Source of the DNA: Psilocybe azurescens
Lineage: Eukaryota; Basidiomycota; Agaricomycetes; Agaricales; Agrocybaceae
Reading direction: 5' to 3'
DNA length: 64,000 nucleotides
NCBI GenBank assembly: GCA_023853785.1
Contig: JAJIRX010000622.1
Location: forward strand, 62,001-126,000
Position 1 is the first letter of the stretch, and each line of letters opens with the position of its first letter. Both the position numbers and the translations under genes were made by a program. Shown in pieces: positions 25,637 to 37,872 of the stretch. Under the pieces are notes generated by a model, which searched no databases, was not told where the DNA came from, and saw nothing but the letters and a program-made list of their open reading frames with translations.

Positions 25637-27714
25637 GATGAGAAGGAAAGTTTCCTAGAAGTACCAGGAGAACGATTTGACTTGACTGCAGCCTGGATTG
25701 CACTCAAAATCCTTTTAAACTTTTTCACTGGCCGGTTTCGACCCGCACAAGAACAGTCCCCCATGTTCCAACAAAAAGTGCATGTCCAGTAGATGTCCCA
25801 AGTTTTGCCGCTCGCATAGCAAATAGACTTCAAGGATATGTATCTGTAGCACCTCAGAAAATGGTCACCAGTACATTTGCCAAGAGTAAGAGATAGTCCA
25901 TTTGGTGTTTTGCAGGTAGCGGAGGTCTTGTAGATGCAATAAACCGCCGTGATTTCTACGAACAATTCAACCTTGTAGTTTTGGCGGGTCACGTTGAAGA
26001 AGATGTTGCGTTCTCGTTCTTCGATATCAATCCGATATGTCCTCGATCGAAGATTTGTTTCTCTCGTGGCTTCCTGTCAAAGATCCGCATATTTGACGGA
26101 AGAAGAAAAAGGCTTGGAAAGAGGCCACAATTTGCTCACCAACGGACTTCAACGGAGCGGTCGCGGTCCGTTTCATAGAATTGGGAGGCCTATACCACAC
26201 TCTCAGCACCGATCCCGCTCTTCATGGTGCTTGAATGGTGCTTTGATTCTGAATATTGCGGAATATCTCCAGAACTCGAGGTTGAATGGGACATGTGACC
26301 TCATTGCGCAAAATGAATCAGCTTCGAATTGGTGGCTAGAATAACCTCAAGGTCATGGTGTGTAAGTTATATGTCTGAAGAGAACAAGGAGAGAATGTGT
26401 AGAATAACGCGGAAGCTTCCTGCAGCCTGCTTAGTAATAGCTTGCCTGTGGGCAAGGCTTACGTATCCGGGAGACAGCATACCAACAGCATACCAACAGC
26501 ATACCTTTTCTTTTTTCTTATTTGAATCTTTTTACTATCGTACAATAATCAGACAGAGTCCCCAGACGAACTTATTATGCCGCAGATCATTATCTTGTTA
26601 CAAGCACGCTTACCACTTAGTATAGTGAGTAAGTGAACGTCCACTGAGTCCATGGCCTTTCTAGAACTAATTCTGAAATCAGACAATGATACGAGTAGTC
26701 ACAATTCGGTATCAGCATGCTTCTACAAGAGCCAAGTTTGCGAGAGCCCGCAACCCCTGCTGTCTCATGCACATGGCTCGCTGACACTGAGGATGTTGTG
26801 CTACTCAAGACATTGACTATCATGATATGCAATGTCGAGTCCACCACTCCACTGGGCTGTGGTGTATATTCTCAGTTCTTCTGACCAAGTATCAAGTCGA
26901 ATCAACGGTTACCAGACATTTACCAGCGTAAACATAGAACCTCAATGGCTATATATATGGTGGGCGTCCTTTCTTAATCTATAGCGCCGAATTGCGAGGC
27001 TGTGGTCGAGATAAAGCTATTTTGGGAGTCACTCTCTCAATCGCTGTCCTCACAATCTCCTCGTCAAGCATGACAGATCTACAGACCATAACATATCCTG
27101 GTTCTCTTTGACAAAGTATCAGCGGCTTCCATGTGCCATGGCTTTCGGTCTTCTGGCAACCTGTAGCCCCCGTGCTCCGCCTCTCTGATTCATCCCAGGG
27201 TGGGCGTGAAATACTGTCAATCCGACTTTATGATGTTTGATGGTAACGAAAACAAATTTCTGTATGAACTATACATGACTGGTATGGAGGCTAATTAACA
27301 CACTATAAATAAAGTGACACCATAAGTTGACGTGAAAAAACATTTGCTAAGGTGTGTGCCAGTCTCTGTTATTTGAACCGAAACTGACAAGTATCAGTCA
27401 GAAGGACAAAGTGAGAATCATGACTCAAGCAGCATGGAATACGTGGTTATAAAACGTTCCAGTGAGAATTCTCCTGAAATAAGAGTATCAACAGTGGAAA
27501 CCAAGAGTAATGAATACTCGGGGCCTGTGGAGGACTTCAAGATACCTACGGTGTATGATGGATTCGTGGTGGCACAGTGGCAGGTATATAAATAGATTCC
27601 ACCACTCACTCGGTGAGTAAATCCTGATCTTCGTCCGATATAATTAAGCTTTGAGTTTCTTGCCGACATAGCAAACTACTCTTCCTTCTCCCCGACCTTC
27701 CTTTGATAGACCAC
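25637..27714. other. Intergenic region between GMC and DUF6533 genes
   Basis: Both genes are transcribed away from it, so it holds two promoters. A TTTAAAAGG element on the minus strand (25711-25719) lies about 75 bp before the GMC start. A triple CATACCAACAG-type repeat lies at 26478-26505. A Cys-rich minus frame at 25740-25992 has no signal peptide or homologue that I recognise. Confidence 0.5.
27595..27605 (+). promoter_or_regulatory. TATA box of DUF6533 gene
   Basis: TATATAAATAG lies 110 bp upstream of the ATG at 27715, a normal distance for a basidiomycete core promoter. Confidence 0.6.
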
Positions 27715-29283
27715 ATGAACATTCCACCCACAGGCATGGGTGGAGGGCCTCCGGCAGTGATACCTCACGAGGCACCTCCAAGTCAGAAGCAAGGACAAGC
27801 AATCTTGATATGGACCATCGGAGCGTCAGTAAATGCCAATCAACCTGCCCGACTAGTGAACTTATGTCACTTGGCTGCTACAGATTCTGCATATACGGCT
27901 GGGAGTTTCTTCTCTGCCTGCCTATGGAGTATAGATTGATTTGGAAGAGGCCGATGAACGTATGTCATCAATGTTTTTACTATGATTGCAATCTATTGCT
28001 GAGGTGCTGAACCCTCATAGTTTTCGAGCATCTTGTATCTTGGTTCGTGCATATCTAAGGCTCCACATTTTCTTCAAGCTGATGGTCCATCCAGCCAATC
28101 GATATTTTGGGCTTGTACAGTGAGCAATGAATACCGAAAATTTAATTCTGCGCAGTGCATGACACTATTCCGAAGATTCGCTATAGTCGTTACGCTAGCC
28201 ACCGATGTCTGGACTCCTTCAGCATGCAGTCGTGCGTATTTACACATATCAGAAGCTAGACTTGTCACTTGGATCGCTCAACTATCTGACAGGTATATTT
28301 CTTTTCGAGCCCATTGGGGCTTTAATCAGTATTGTTCTCTCTCAAATGGTCCTGGGAGGGAGGGTATACGCGGTAAGCCGTCCCATTTGCATATACGACG
28401 CCCACTTACTGTGGAAGTTATAAGGTGTTCTCACAAAAACAAGCCGCTGGGATTCATTCTTGTGTCCATTCTTATTACGGAAATGGTTGTTGGAGGAGTA
28501 GCGACCAGTCATATCACCCATCCGCCGTCAATACCAATCGGTGCTCCCGGACTGCCACCCGACTTTCAGCCCCCACCATGTGGTGCACTTACAGGTCCGT
28601 TCAAGTGGCAGGTCACATATTGGGTCAGTTTCTTCACATTTATAAACTGACGTGTCAGTAAATGAAGATAATGCTGATCAACACACTGTAGACACTACCA
28701 TTGTTCTATGATACCTTGACATTTCTGTAAGCCATTACCTGCGAATCACGCTGAGATCTCCATTTTCTGAAAAAGCTACGATAGGCTGACAGCCTGGAAG
28801 GCACATAGCTTCTGGAGGAAAGAGATGGACACACATTTGTTCGATATCATCTGGCGCGACGGACTGCTGTATTTTCTTGCAATTCTTATCATGAACATTG
28901 TCAATGTGGTGCTCTTTCTCGCTGCACCAAACGGAATACGAACGATAAATCTCGCGTATGTCCTTCCACATAATCCTTACTGTCCGGCATTGAGTCATTC
29001 ATGAAACTACAGAGCAACAATTATGTTGGAAGTCATCCTATCTTGTCGACTAATCCTCAATCTGAGGGGCTCACAGTCACAGTCGACTCTTCATCCAAAC
29101 CTCTTGAAAACGAGCAACACTGTGAGAGTGCCAGCAAAATCACCGAAATGGAGTTCCTCGACAGGAACCAGGCCAAGTACGAGCCACTCGGACTCACCAC
29201 CAGACATAAACTTGGAGGTTTATGGGAAAATATCAAAATCCACCAACTCCGTTTTCAATGTCGAGGCCGCTCAGCAGGTTTAG
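27715..29283 (+). CDS. DUF6533-type multi-spanning membrane protein
   Basis: The family is Agaricomycete-specific, multi-spanning and of unknown function. The N-terminus MNIPPTGMGGGPPAVIP is Pro/Gly-rich. The DUF6533 core is YGWEFLLCLPMEYRLIWKRPM (matching the family's YDxxLTxxxExxxIW pattern). Middle blocks are RIYTYQKLDLSLGSLNY and FLFEPIGALISIVLSQ, then PLGFILVSILITEMVVGG. C-terminal blocks are WTLPLFYDTLTFLLTAWK, WRDGLLYFLAILIMNIVNVV and VILSCRLILNLR, followed by a Ser-rich tail ending in AAQQV-stop. C-terminal exons from about 28620 have clean GT-AG introns and phases. The first exons are less clear: joining the N-terminus to the YGWEF block (about 27885) and the segment near 28040 each seem to need a base correction or an unusual splice, so the front half is only a draft. 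Confidence 0.75.
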
Positions 29284-29607
29284 TTTAATTTATAATATAC
29301 GAACTGTCATGTGTATTTGTGTATCGTGGTTCTGTGGGCACTTCCCCTTGGACATTTTCATTTAGCTTCCACGGTATTTATACGTCGCCATCACAAGAGC
29401 AGTAAATATCATAGATCTTACCACTGCATAGAGTTTCAAAGTTCAATGGGATCATGAAGAGAAAGCGGTAATACAGTACGTCTTTGGACATTTTCATTTG
29501 GCTTTTATGGTATTCATACGTTGCTAATACAAGAGCAGCAAATATCATCGATCTTGCCACTGCATAGTTCAAAGTTCATGAAGAGAAAACGATGGTACAC
29601 CGTACAT
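29284..29607. repeat. Tandem duplication downstream of crystallin-like gene, about 125 bp x 2
   Basis: Unit 1 (29350-29485) and unit 2 (29486-29607) both start GGACATTTTCATTT and share CAAGAGCAG-AAATATCAT, GATCTT-CCACTGCATAG and TCATGAAGAGAAA. They differ by substitutions and small deletions. The second unit touches the stop codon of the gene, so this is probably a duplicated 3' UTR or terminator. The 66 bases before it hold nothing recognisable. Confidence 0.75.
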
Positions 29608-30128
29608 CTACTGGCGCCTGCAACGGAACGACGATATCACGTCGTTCCAGCCTGCGATCTTCGACAAGTCAAAGATAGTGCCGGCCTTGGTGACCAGCAG
29701 AGAGTCTCCGCCGCAGTCTAAATTTCTAATGACAAAAGTTTAATTCAATGCAGTACTCATGAAAAATAAAAACTCGACTCACTTGTAAACTATGCAATTC
29801 CATCCTCCATCAGGCCCAAGGCTAGAGACGGCATTTTCGAAGGGATTGCCGAGGTTGTGGCACTGTCCGGCGTTGAATGGGATATTGAGGCATAAACCCG
29901 GGATCCTCTCCATAAAATTGGCGTCTACACACATGTAGAAGCGACCATCAGCCAAAATACTGACGTCGCTGGCACCCTGTGTGTTCGTTAATTAGTTTGT
30001 CGGGTCGTAAGGAATTGAGGTATCTGTATGCTTACAAGCTCAGATTCAGCCTTGAGAGGAGCCGCCTGGATACCACCAAACAGAATGGCAGCAGCAGCGA
30101 TAGCTCGATGGATGGTCTTAGAGTGCAT
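29608..30128 (-). CDS. Small secreted crystallin-like protein
   Basis: A 134-residue protein, three exons (30036-30128, 29783-29976, 29608-29725), with all phases exact. Signal peptide MHSKTIHRAIAAAAILFGG followed by IQAAP. The mature part has GRFYMCVDANF, CLNIPFNAGQCHNLG, NAVSSLGPDGGWNCIVYK, LDCGGD and the closing GWNDVISSFRC. This spacing of Cys with GP-DGG-W-C and a terminal S-F-R-C is typical of a fungal family of small secreted proteins with a beta/gamma-crystallin-like fold. Six cysteines in the mature protein suggest disulfides. Secreted outside the cell; role unknown, and a wall, stress or effector role is possible. Well-formed TATA box upstream. Confidence 0.85.
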
Positions 30129-30224
30129 GGTAGGAGATGTGAGCGAACTTGAAGGTACACGAAGAGTATCGAGCTAATTGAAGCTCTGTGAATTAAATTG
30201 TTCCACTTCACCCACCTTTTATAC

Positions 30225-30233
30225 GCTTCAAAC
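30225..30233 (-). promoter_or_regulatory. TATA box of crystallin-like gene
   Basis: TATAAAAGG on the minus strand, about 97 bp upstream of the ATG at 30128. Confidence 0.65.
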
Positions 30234-30239
30234 TACTGC

Positions 30240-31629
30240 GCCAAGTTGAAACCGCTCATTTCCCGACGCATTCAAGATTCGCCAAGCAAATAAATCTACC
30301 CTTGTTTTTTTGCGTTTCGGTAACACTTGAACCTAATGGAAGCGTCGAAACCGCGTTAGGTATTCGCACATGTGGTTTGCAAAAGGTATTTTGTGGTTAA
30401 CGGGAATACACAAAGATGACGGACTCTCTATAAAACAGGTGGTCTCTAGTGCTCTCGTTAGTTCTAGTCAACCTTTGAATATGTTTAATCACATTTACAA
30501 GGACCGAAACACTGTCTGCAAGGACCCGGGACAAATTAGTTTACACGAGTTCAAGATGAACACTTCGAAAATATTCCTGTGCTGTGCAGTAGTGAGAGTG
30601 TTAAAAAATCAGGTGGCAGCGAAATATTTTGAACATATAAAGCAAGCGACGCGGTGCTAGGTTCTAAGACGACCGACAGGAGTAACGATTTTGATTTTGA
30701 TGACATGCCCGCACAAGACCGAAATGTGTGTCCACAGATCAGATCTTCCTCTCTGGTCTGCAGGGGTTAAAAAGATATGCCTATGTAAATAGACAAGAAG
30801 ATACCAGGCTTCATCGTCTCAGAGGTTCGACTTCCTGTGTAGATTTGGAAGTTTCAGTTCTCGCTCAGAGATCAATGAAGGCATACGATCCACCGACCTT
30901 TCTGAATGCATGACGAAATATGGGCGCTCTCCGTATGTGGCCGCCAATTAGCGAAATAGGAGATCAGAATCGTCCTCGCCTCTTGGCCACCCAGTCAGAG
31001 CCAGCATTTGAACCGCCCAGAAACCGAAAAGGGTCATTCAGTGGAATGAATAGCGAAATTCGGAGCCTTCATGGGTCCGTGTCAGCTGGGTTATGGGCCA
31101 AAGCACCTGCGCCTACCTCCGTAAGGTATCGGGGGTGAAATAAAATCCAGACAGACAGACCGGTACTGCTGTTGGGAATAGAGAGGCAGGTGCTCGTTCT
31201 GCTGGGATCAGAGCAGTGTAACGTCGGCCATACGATTAATCAGGTCGCTGACAGACTGACCATGATGTTAGGAGGAATGTCAATATTTAGAGCATTAGGG
31301 GGTCACAAACACAAACAATTAGCTTACACCCAAATTTTGATAAAAGTACATACATATTCGACTGAAATGAAGAGTACAGATCAACGTCTAATATAACTGG
31401 AGTCGAAAATAAATTACCATATTACAAGCCCAACGATAACGTAAAACAGAGAAAGCATAAAAAATAGCATGAATCAAAGCCTGTCGGGAAATTATACCAG
31501 GTGGTGATGGAATCATTCATCTCATCTATGATTCAGAGATAACGGGAAAGATTGGGTAACGCTGAAGGAACTCTAAGCAAAGTTATGATCGGAGAGAACG
31601 CAATCACTTACATACATTCATAGCGGTAT
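30240..31629. other. Gene-less stretch
   Basis: Frames at plus 30370-31396 are short and contain no recognisable motif. Upstream sequence of the crystallin-like gene on one side and 3' flank of the BTB gene on the other. Confidence 0.5.
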
Positions 31630-32630
31630 TCAACATGACTGGTCCTTGTTGATATCTTCCCATGTTCCGAGATGGAACAAGCTCGGTAACTTCTGCCAGA
31701 CCTTTTCTCGTCCCTCCCTATGCTGAGCCTCGACCATGGCCTGGCACTTGATACAGATCATCAACGACTTCCAGTCTGTATATTCCTCCAATGGGTGGGG
31801 GTTGATCCGAAGGCTCTCGATATCGCTCAACTTGAGTTGCCGAGGCACCATTACGCGCGCCTGGCATCCGGTGGTGCATGTCGGTGCTTGCTTGAAGTCC
31901 AAAAGAAAGCTATGCGTCTCTTTCTTTTGCAGTTCCCACAGACGTTCCTTCCCAGCAAGACAAAGAGATTTATCTTTCCATGAAAGAACGGTGTTGGATA
32001 GAATCTCGTCGACAGAAATGTGCGCACACAGATAGAATGCCCAGGGAAGAACTTTGGGTACTGTCGTCTCCCGTGCAAGTGGAATAATGCGCACAATTTC
32101 TGATGGCACGTATTGTATGCCCCTCGTAAGAACATCGTCGCATCCTCGCAAGGACGAAGGAAACTTGTCCTGGATAATGGTGATGCACTTATTTCTTAAC
32201 TGCTGCATGTTGTATTTGGTACTGATCCTAAGAATTCCGGAGATGAAGGTGATGAGATGGGACAAGCTGGTATCGGGTCTGATCTTGTCAAAATGGCTGG
32301 AACTTTCATTCGAATGAGCCACCAAGCACGTTAATGAAGATCGACTCACAAGGCGTCGTAAAGCACCCTCATCACATCTACAAAGTCGTTGACAGAGTCT
32401 TGAAGTACAACGCTAGGACATCCATCATAGGTATCGGTCTTCTGTGGTTGAGGAACGTCCCACATTCCTTTGAAAACCTCCGAGTGTCGTGCCAGCACCG
32501 ACTGATGAATCCGAAACGCGGTTTTCTCGACTATAATCACAACAGATCCGTCCGAGAAGTAGAAGTCGGGGTGCCGAACTATGGTAATATCGGTTCCTGA
32601 TTTCGGTCTCGTCAAAGAGGATCCGTCCAT
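31630..32630 (-). CDS. BTB/POZ domain protein
   Basis: A 317-residue protein, exons 32350-32630 and 31630-32302, phases exact. The start MDGSSLTRP was chosen because the BTB fold begins right after it and the ATG has A at -3 and G at +4. The BTB core is HPDFYFSDGSVVIIVE, AFRIHQSVLARHSEVFKGM, then the SVVLQDSVNDFVDVMRVLYDAF strand-helix and TFISGILRISTKYNMQQLRNKC. The C-terminal half is the alpha-helical region usual in the large Agaricomycete BTB family (ETTVPKVLPWAFYLC, CIKCQAMVEAQ, KVWQKLPSLF). BTB domains mediate dimers or Cullin-3 adaptor contacts, but this family's partners are not known. Not damaged. Confidence 0.9.
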
Positions 32631-33892
32631 CGTGGAAGACACCCGGAGCTCGATGTTTACAGTGATGGCAAGTGGCAAAGCCGGTAAAGTGCAATAGCCA
32701 GCAAAATTGCCTTTTGGGATACACTCCGGTATTTAAGGAACGCCGATGTTTATCCGAGCATGCATAATGCCAGGTACCATCGAGCCTTTGTTGTTGTAAC
32801 ACCTTGTAACATTCCACCAATGTCGTATCTGCAGCAAAAGAGAGCTAAATCGCTGGAATTATAAGTCTGAATGATATCTGAGATTGCAGAATCAACTCAG
32901 ATCATCATAATCCACAAATTACAATCACAATGTCCTCAATTCAACCTGAATATGTTATACGTTCTTCCCTTTTATCGGAGATATGCGTTGTAAAATTCTC
33001 TATTCTGTGCCTTGAGTGAGATATAAACTATTGTGTTTAAGCTGTATTAGAGCGGGAACAATTTAAAGTACTTGTGCCTTACTGTCGCTTCAATATTCGT
33101 GTCAACTTGTGGAGATTGCGGGTGTAGGGAGGTGTAGGGTAGGTGATAGACTATCTTGTATTGCCTTATATCTCATTTAATTTCTAAAGTGTCAAATTAG
33201 GAGACACAATCTTCAGGAGAAAGGGCCAGGGCGAACGGATGTGATATGCTTTTGGACCATCAGCCTGGGAGCGTCAGTTATTGGCATTTAGTACTTGTAA
33301 ATACACACAGTGCCTGCACGAGCAGCTGTGAGCTCGTGCTTCCGGGATCTGAGCCTGATTTCTGCCAATTCTTAGAACCCAAGGTCTTAGCATTGGGACG
33401 CGACGATCAGAGCTCCAAATAAGCCTTTTCAGCTATGAACCTCTTTTATGAGGCAATAGCTTAGATTCTCTTATGCAAAGTCCTGAATCCTCTCTCGCTG
33501 GGTATTCCTTCAGCCTGTATATGAATGCCTTAACCACGTCATATGCTTCCAAATAATAATCTCGAGTTGAACTCACAAAGTGATCCACATAGAACAAGTG
33601 ATATTGCATTCTTCTGAAGGCTAGATAGGTAATGCTATTGGCACGTTAAATGGTTATGTAACGGATATGAGTGCCCCTGTTCGAGTTCATGCCAAAGTGC
33701 CAACAAAATTCAGACTCAAGAGCAGCTCAAGCTTCAAAGACGCCACAGTGCGGATTATTCCGAATTCTGAAAATAGATATAACTTCACGTGACCTTGCAT
33801 AGTCGTGGGAATACTAGGCAACGTTCTCAACAACGCCAGGGACCCGCTTCAAAGTTCATACTTACGCGTATCCCACCACTCATTTCTTCTCT
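32631..33892. other. Intergenic region between BTB and COA6
   Basis: Both flanking genes are transcribed outward, so it holds two promoters. Nothing else recognised. Confidence 0.5.
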
Positions 33893-34258
33893 ATGGGCTG
33901 GTTCTCTAGTAGCTCGTCCAAGGAGGACACTGCTCAAAGCCGGGAAGGTCGACAGAAATGCTGGGATGCAAGAGACGGATACTTTGCCTGCCTGGATAAA
34001 GCCCAGGTCATAAAAGCAGGCGACGAGGGAAGTGTATGCTCGAAGGAGAAGAAAGAGTATGAAGGAAGTTGCGCAAAGAGCTGGGTATGTCGAGTCATAG
34101 CGATGAAAACACGCGCCAACTTGTTAACTGACCGGGACCACGCTTCGTATACTCGTTTCTTTCAGATTGAGTACTTCAACCAGCGACGCGTGATCGCGGA
34201 AGCCCAAAAGGACAGACTTGCTCGCGCCAACGAACAGGCTCAAGCTGCCAAAAAGTAA
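33893..34258 (+). CDS. COA6: Cytochrome c oxidase assembly factor COA6
   Basis: A 94-residue protein, exons 33893-34084 and 34166-34258, phases exact. COA6 is a small CHCH-type protein of the mitochondrial intermembrane space needed to deliver copper to COX2 during complex IV assembly. The twin-cysteine motifs are intact: CWDARDGYFAC (C-x9-C) and CSKEKKEYEGSC (C-x10-C), followed by KSW and IEYFNQRR as in fungal orthologues. Length is normal for the family. The N-terminus (GWFSSSSSKED) is Ser-rich, and there is no cleavable presequence, as expected for Mia40 import. The related COX12/COX6B subunit is an alternative, but the DARDGYFACLD core and KAGDE fit COA6 better. Confidence 0.9.
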   Translation: MGWFSSSSSKEDTAQSREGRQKCWDARDGYFACLDKAQVIKAGDEGSVCSKEKKEYEGSCAKSWVCRVIAMKTRANLLTDRDHASYTRFFQIEYFNQRRVIAEAQKDRLARANEQAQAAKK

Positions 34259-36475
34259 CCAATGGCCCCATGGGCCAAAGACAGTTCGGTGATTTCGCAT
34301 CTGTTTTTGGTATTTTGCAGTGCAAATTATTGATCAATGACCCGAATAGCCCTGCCTGTCATAATTTATGAGAAAATATACGCGGTGTCCGCCGCCTCTG
34401 CTTGATGATACTTTCGTGGCGCTTTATTGCCCTTCAGTCATACTCTGCACAATCCGCACACCGGTCTCGGGCTTCTTTTGGTGATCAATCACGGGCGCGA
34501 AACAGATTTCACCGCCAAAGTCGGGACCAACCCAGATATATGCAGTGTATGTGATACATTTTTGCTCAGTTCCGCTTTTTTCCAACTTCTCGATGATTTA
34601 TCATTCACATTCGAGTGATCATCAGCTGTAAGGCTTGCTGCGTACACTGTAACTGTATTTATGTTAATGAGTAGTGCGCTTTTATCCCACGGATGGCTAT
34701 TTCTTATACTATGAAACCTGATTCCATTCATAGTTCTTCTTTTTCTATCTAGGTTTCAAGAATATTTGTTTCTCTGCTCAGGACCTAGTCAAAGCTATTC
34801 TTGTACTTTGTTGCTGAGATGTACCTGATGCCGGTTGTCGGTCGTCAGTCATGGACGCACTCTAAATGGCGACTTCGGCCTTAGGCCCGACAATCAAGTT
34901 GCTCCGTACTCTCAACGCAAGAGAAAGTAACAACCACTACCGCTCCCAGCCATCCGGAGTGCAAAAGGAATTGATGAAGTTGACAGGCGCACAAACATCG
35001 CGGACATGGCTTCAAAATAGGTTGCGGATGTATATTCTCTTCTAAAGCGACATCGGCCCATGTTACTTGGTCTGCTGACGGTTCTCGTAACCAGGCCTCC
35101 ATCATCTCGCGCTCATAATGCGTTGTCTGTATGGAAGAGCCAGTCGAGCAATGTTGCTCCATGGGCTCTCCACGCTTTGGAGCATGTCATGAGTCACTTA
35201 TGATGCTTCAGATAGGGCATGTTCAGAAAGATTCAGTTACTGACAGCGAAAGCATAATCTTCTCGTGATTTCAGTGCTTGATTTAGCTAATGCGCCTCGA
35301 TGGCGACCCGCTCATCGACCGCTTTGTTATCGCGGCTTCAATTTACGGTATGTATTGTTGCCACGACTTTCCTTCTTTAGAAACTAAAATTGTATGACAG
35401 TTCGTTAAAGGCTGAGAGCACGAAGGCTCGCATGCTGATACCATTTCCCATACTCATGCATGTATTCATTTTTGAGTGTGACTGTTTCCGTCAAAGGGAG
35501 CCTTCATGTTTCTAGGCTCTGAAATTTTCTTGAGAGACGTCGTACTGAAGTACTTCCGAAAGTGACGCGAGGCCTACGGAAGCGCACGCCTCTTCGGACT
35601 CCAAAGTCTGGTTCAAGGTTGCGCCGTCTTTGCATGCAAAACGTCAAAGCAAAACGCATAAGTATCTTGGACTCATCGGGCCGGAGCCCATGCCCAGCGC
35701 AAGAAAGTGAAATACCGAGCTTCTGGTGCCGTACACGAGGATTGATAGCTTGCATTCCAATCCTTTCCCTATCAACGTATGTTTAGAACTCTCCCCCAAG
35801 GAGTGGATTATCCGGTTGGATCCCGGTTATGTTATGCTGGGGTTGAGAACTCGCTACTGAAAACGAGCTCCTGTCTAACCATCACATCATTCACGTATTT
35901 TTATGCAGGCAGCCTGAGCAAAGGGCCGAGTCAAGAGCCGAGTACAGCTCATCTATAATCATTACCTTTCAAAGGCAAAGAGAACTTAAGATCTTTTCCT
36001 GCACTTGAGACAGATTCCCATCTGTAAGCCCCTACTTTCTTTTGTAATAATCATTCACCGTAATAGCTCAATAACTATCACGATCACAGTCAGAAGCAGA
36101 ATCTTGTTTCATAGGACACAGGATAATGGATTATAATAAATAGCTGCGTAGATGCTGGTCGCTGCGAGGAAAGTGGGCTAACTCTATTGTTAATGATCGC
36201 TTCTGTGGAGACCCGGATCGTCCCTGATGGATTGTGAATTTGTTGCATTGCTGCCGACTTAACGGGGAAATTATATTCGACTCATTCCCGAATCTCCCCC
36301 TTAACACATTAATCTTGTCGACGTCACCGCCACCTCACGAGCTAGGGTTGCCTTAGGGTTTGTTTGTATATAAACTCTTCTACCGGATCCTTACTTATTT
36401 ATTGACCGCCACAGATCACCCGTCCTCCTACCCAACCCCCCTCCCACCTATCTTTCCTCCTCCTCGCTGCTCTCA
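34259..36475. other. Gene-less stretch, promoter of Ser-rich gene at right end
   Basis: No gene that I can support in over 2 kb. Frames such as minus 35504-35755 have no motif. TATATAAA at 36367-36374 lies about 105 bp before the next ATG. Confidence 0.5.
36367..36374 (+). promoter_or_regulatory. TATA box of Ser-rich gene
   Basis: TATATAAA about 105 bp upstream of the ATG at 36476, followed by a pyrimidine-rich leader, a common core-promoter layout in basidiomycetes. Confidence 0.55.
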
Positions 36476-37419
36476 ATGCAAGCGCCCAACAGCGTTCGAG
36501 GCTACTCTGACTTCTTCGCCTCTGGGTTTCGCGCAGTCGCAACCCGCATACCATCATCCTCAAACTCACGCAACTCACGCAACTCACTGGAGTCCATCAC
36601 CAATGCTCCTTCACATTCTCGTCGGTCTTTTGTCGACATCACACCCCGCCGCCCACGCCCAACGTCCATGATCGTTTCAAGCACAAAACCAACCCCCGAG
36701 ACCCGTGAGAAGACAGCCCGTGGGCGTCGGTCGTCCTTCGTGACATTTTCTTCACGGCTATTTGAACGTATAACGTCTGTTTATGGCGACGAAAATTCCA
36801 CCGTCTCCTCAAGCTCGCCAAGGAGCAGCCGAAGCTTCCGATTCTTTGGTTCAGCCGACGAAAAAATGCCAGATGCGTGGATATCTGCAGGAGGGCCTCA
36901 CACTCCGTCTGCACCTAATGGAAGGTATGTATGCAAAACCACCCTTGCGTCGCCATTGCGACTATAATTATTATCAACCAAATGGCTCACTATGTGCTTT
37001 TGTATCTACCCCCTTGTAGCTCGGCTCTGCATCAGCCTATCGACCCCTTTGCGTCCTCTCCCGACGCCAGGTCGATGTTCATTGATCTTTCGTCGGACAG
37101 TTCTCCTTCCGGGACCCCCAAGCGCGAGTCATTCCTGTCCCTCACAGGCTCTTCCTCGAATCGCTCCTCGCTTATTTTTTCTCGACGCGAGCGACCCACA
37201 TCTATTCATACCATGCCATTACCTTCACGCTCCCGGCGTTCCTCCCTGCAATACCGAGCTCCCATCCAGGAGAAATCCGATTTCTTCTTGATTCTAGAAG
37301 AAGAGCCCGGCCTCGCAGCGGAACCCATTCTTGAAGACGAACGAGATGAATGGGATGCTCCTGCTAAAATCGACTGGCGACAGTTTCATATCGATATCTT
37401 AACTAATGAATCTCACTAA
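36476..37419 (+). CDS. Ser/Arg-rich protein of unknown function
   Basis: I do not recognise this gene. 282 residues from exons 36476-36924 and 37020-37419 (donor gtatgt, acceptor ttgtag, phase exact). The N-terminal two thirds are Ser-, Arg- and Pro-rich and probably disordered (SSSNSRNSRNSLES, SFVDITPRRPRP, SSSSPRSSRSFRFFG, RRERPTSIHTMP). The C-terminus is short and ordered-looking: EKSDFFLILEEEPGL, then DEWDAPAKIDWRQFHIDIL. Many S/T-P and R-x-x-S sites suggest phosphorylation. A clear TATA box, a single clean intron and uninterrupted frames support a real gene. No signal peptide or membrane segment. Confidence 0.7.
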
Positions 37420-37872
37420 TCCACGGTCATATTTCCTCTATCTTATTGTAAATTAATCCACCACTTATGTCCCCCATTATCTTGCCCTCATGTCTTTATG
37501 TATATTATTATGTACTCATTTCTCTGCCGCGCATAGAGTTTGACCACACCCCAATTTGTTGTATATTTACCTTCGTTAATAGTCAGTTTTCAGGATACCC
37601 CTTACCCATTGATTTGACGCCAACATACACGATCTCCGTTCGATACGAAATATATCATGTTTTACCATATGATTGCGGATTCGTTATTACATATTCTTCA
37701 TAAGGTTCATTACAACATCAACAATGCATCAAGATCAATAAATGTGAAGAGAAAAAAAAAATAGAAACGGATACGGAATCAGAAAAAGATATGTACATCG
37801 AGAACAAAAAGATCGACACGCCGCAACAGCACTTGCACAGTGCACAGGCACCAGTGCGACAGATGGGATCGA
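37420..37872. other. Short intergenic region between convergent genes
   Basis: AT-rich 3' flanks of two genes that end toward each other. An A-rich run at about 37752-37767. No gene. Confidence 0.6.

Noticed and set aside
25740..25992. Cys-rich minus frame upstream of the GMC gene, possible small secreted protein
   Set aside because: No signal peptide, no intron or stop context suited to a gene, and it overlaps the GMC promoter.
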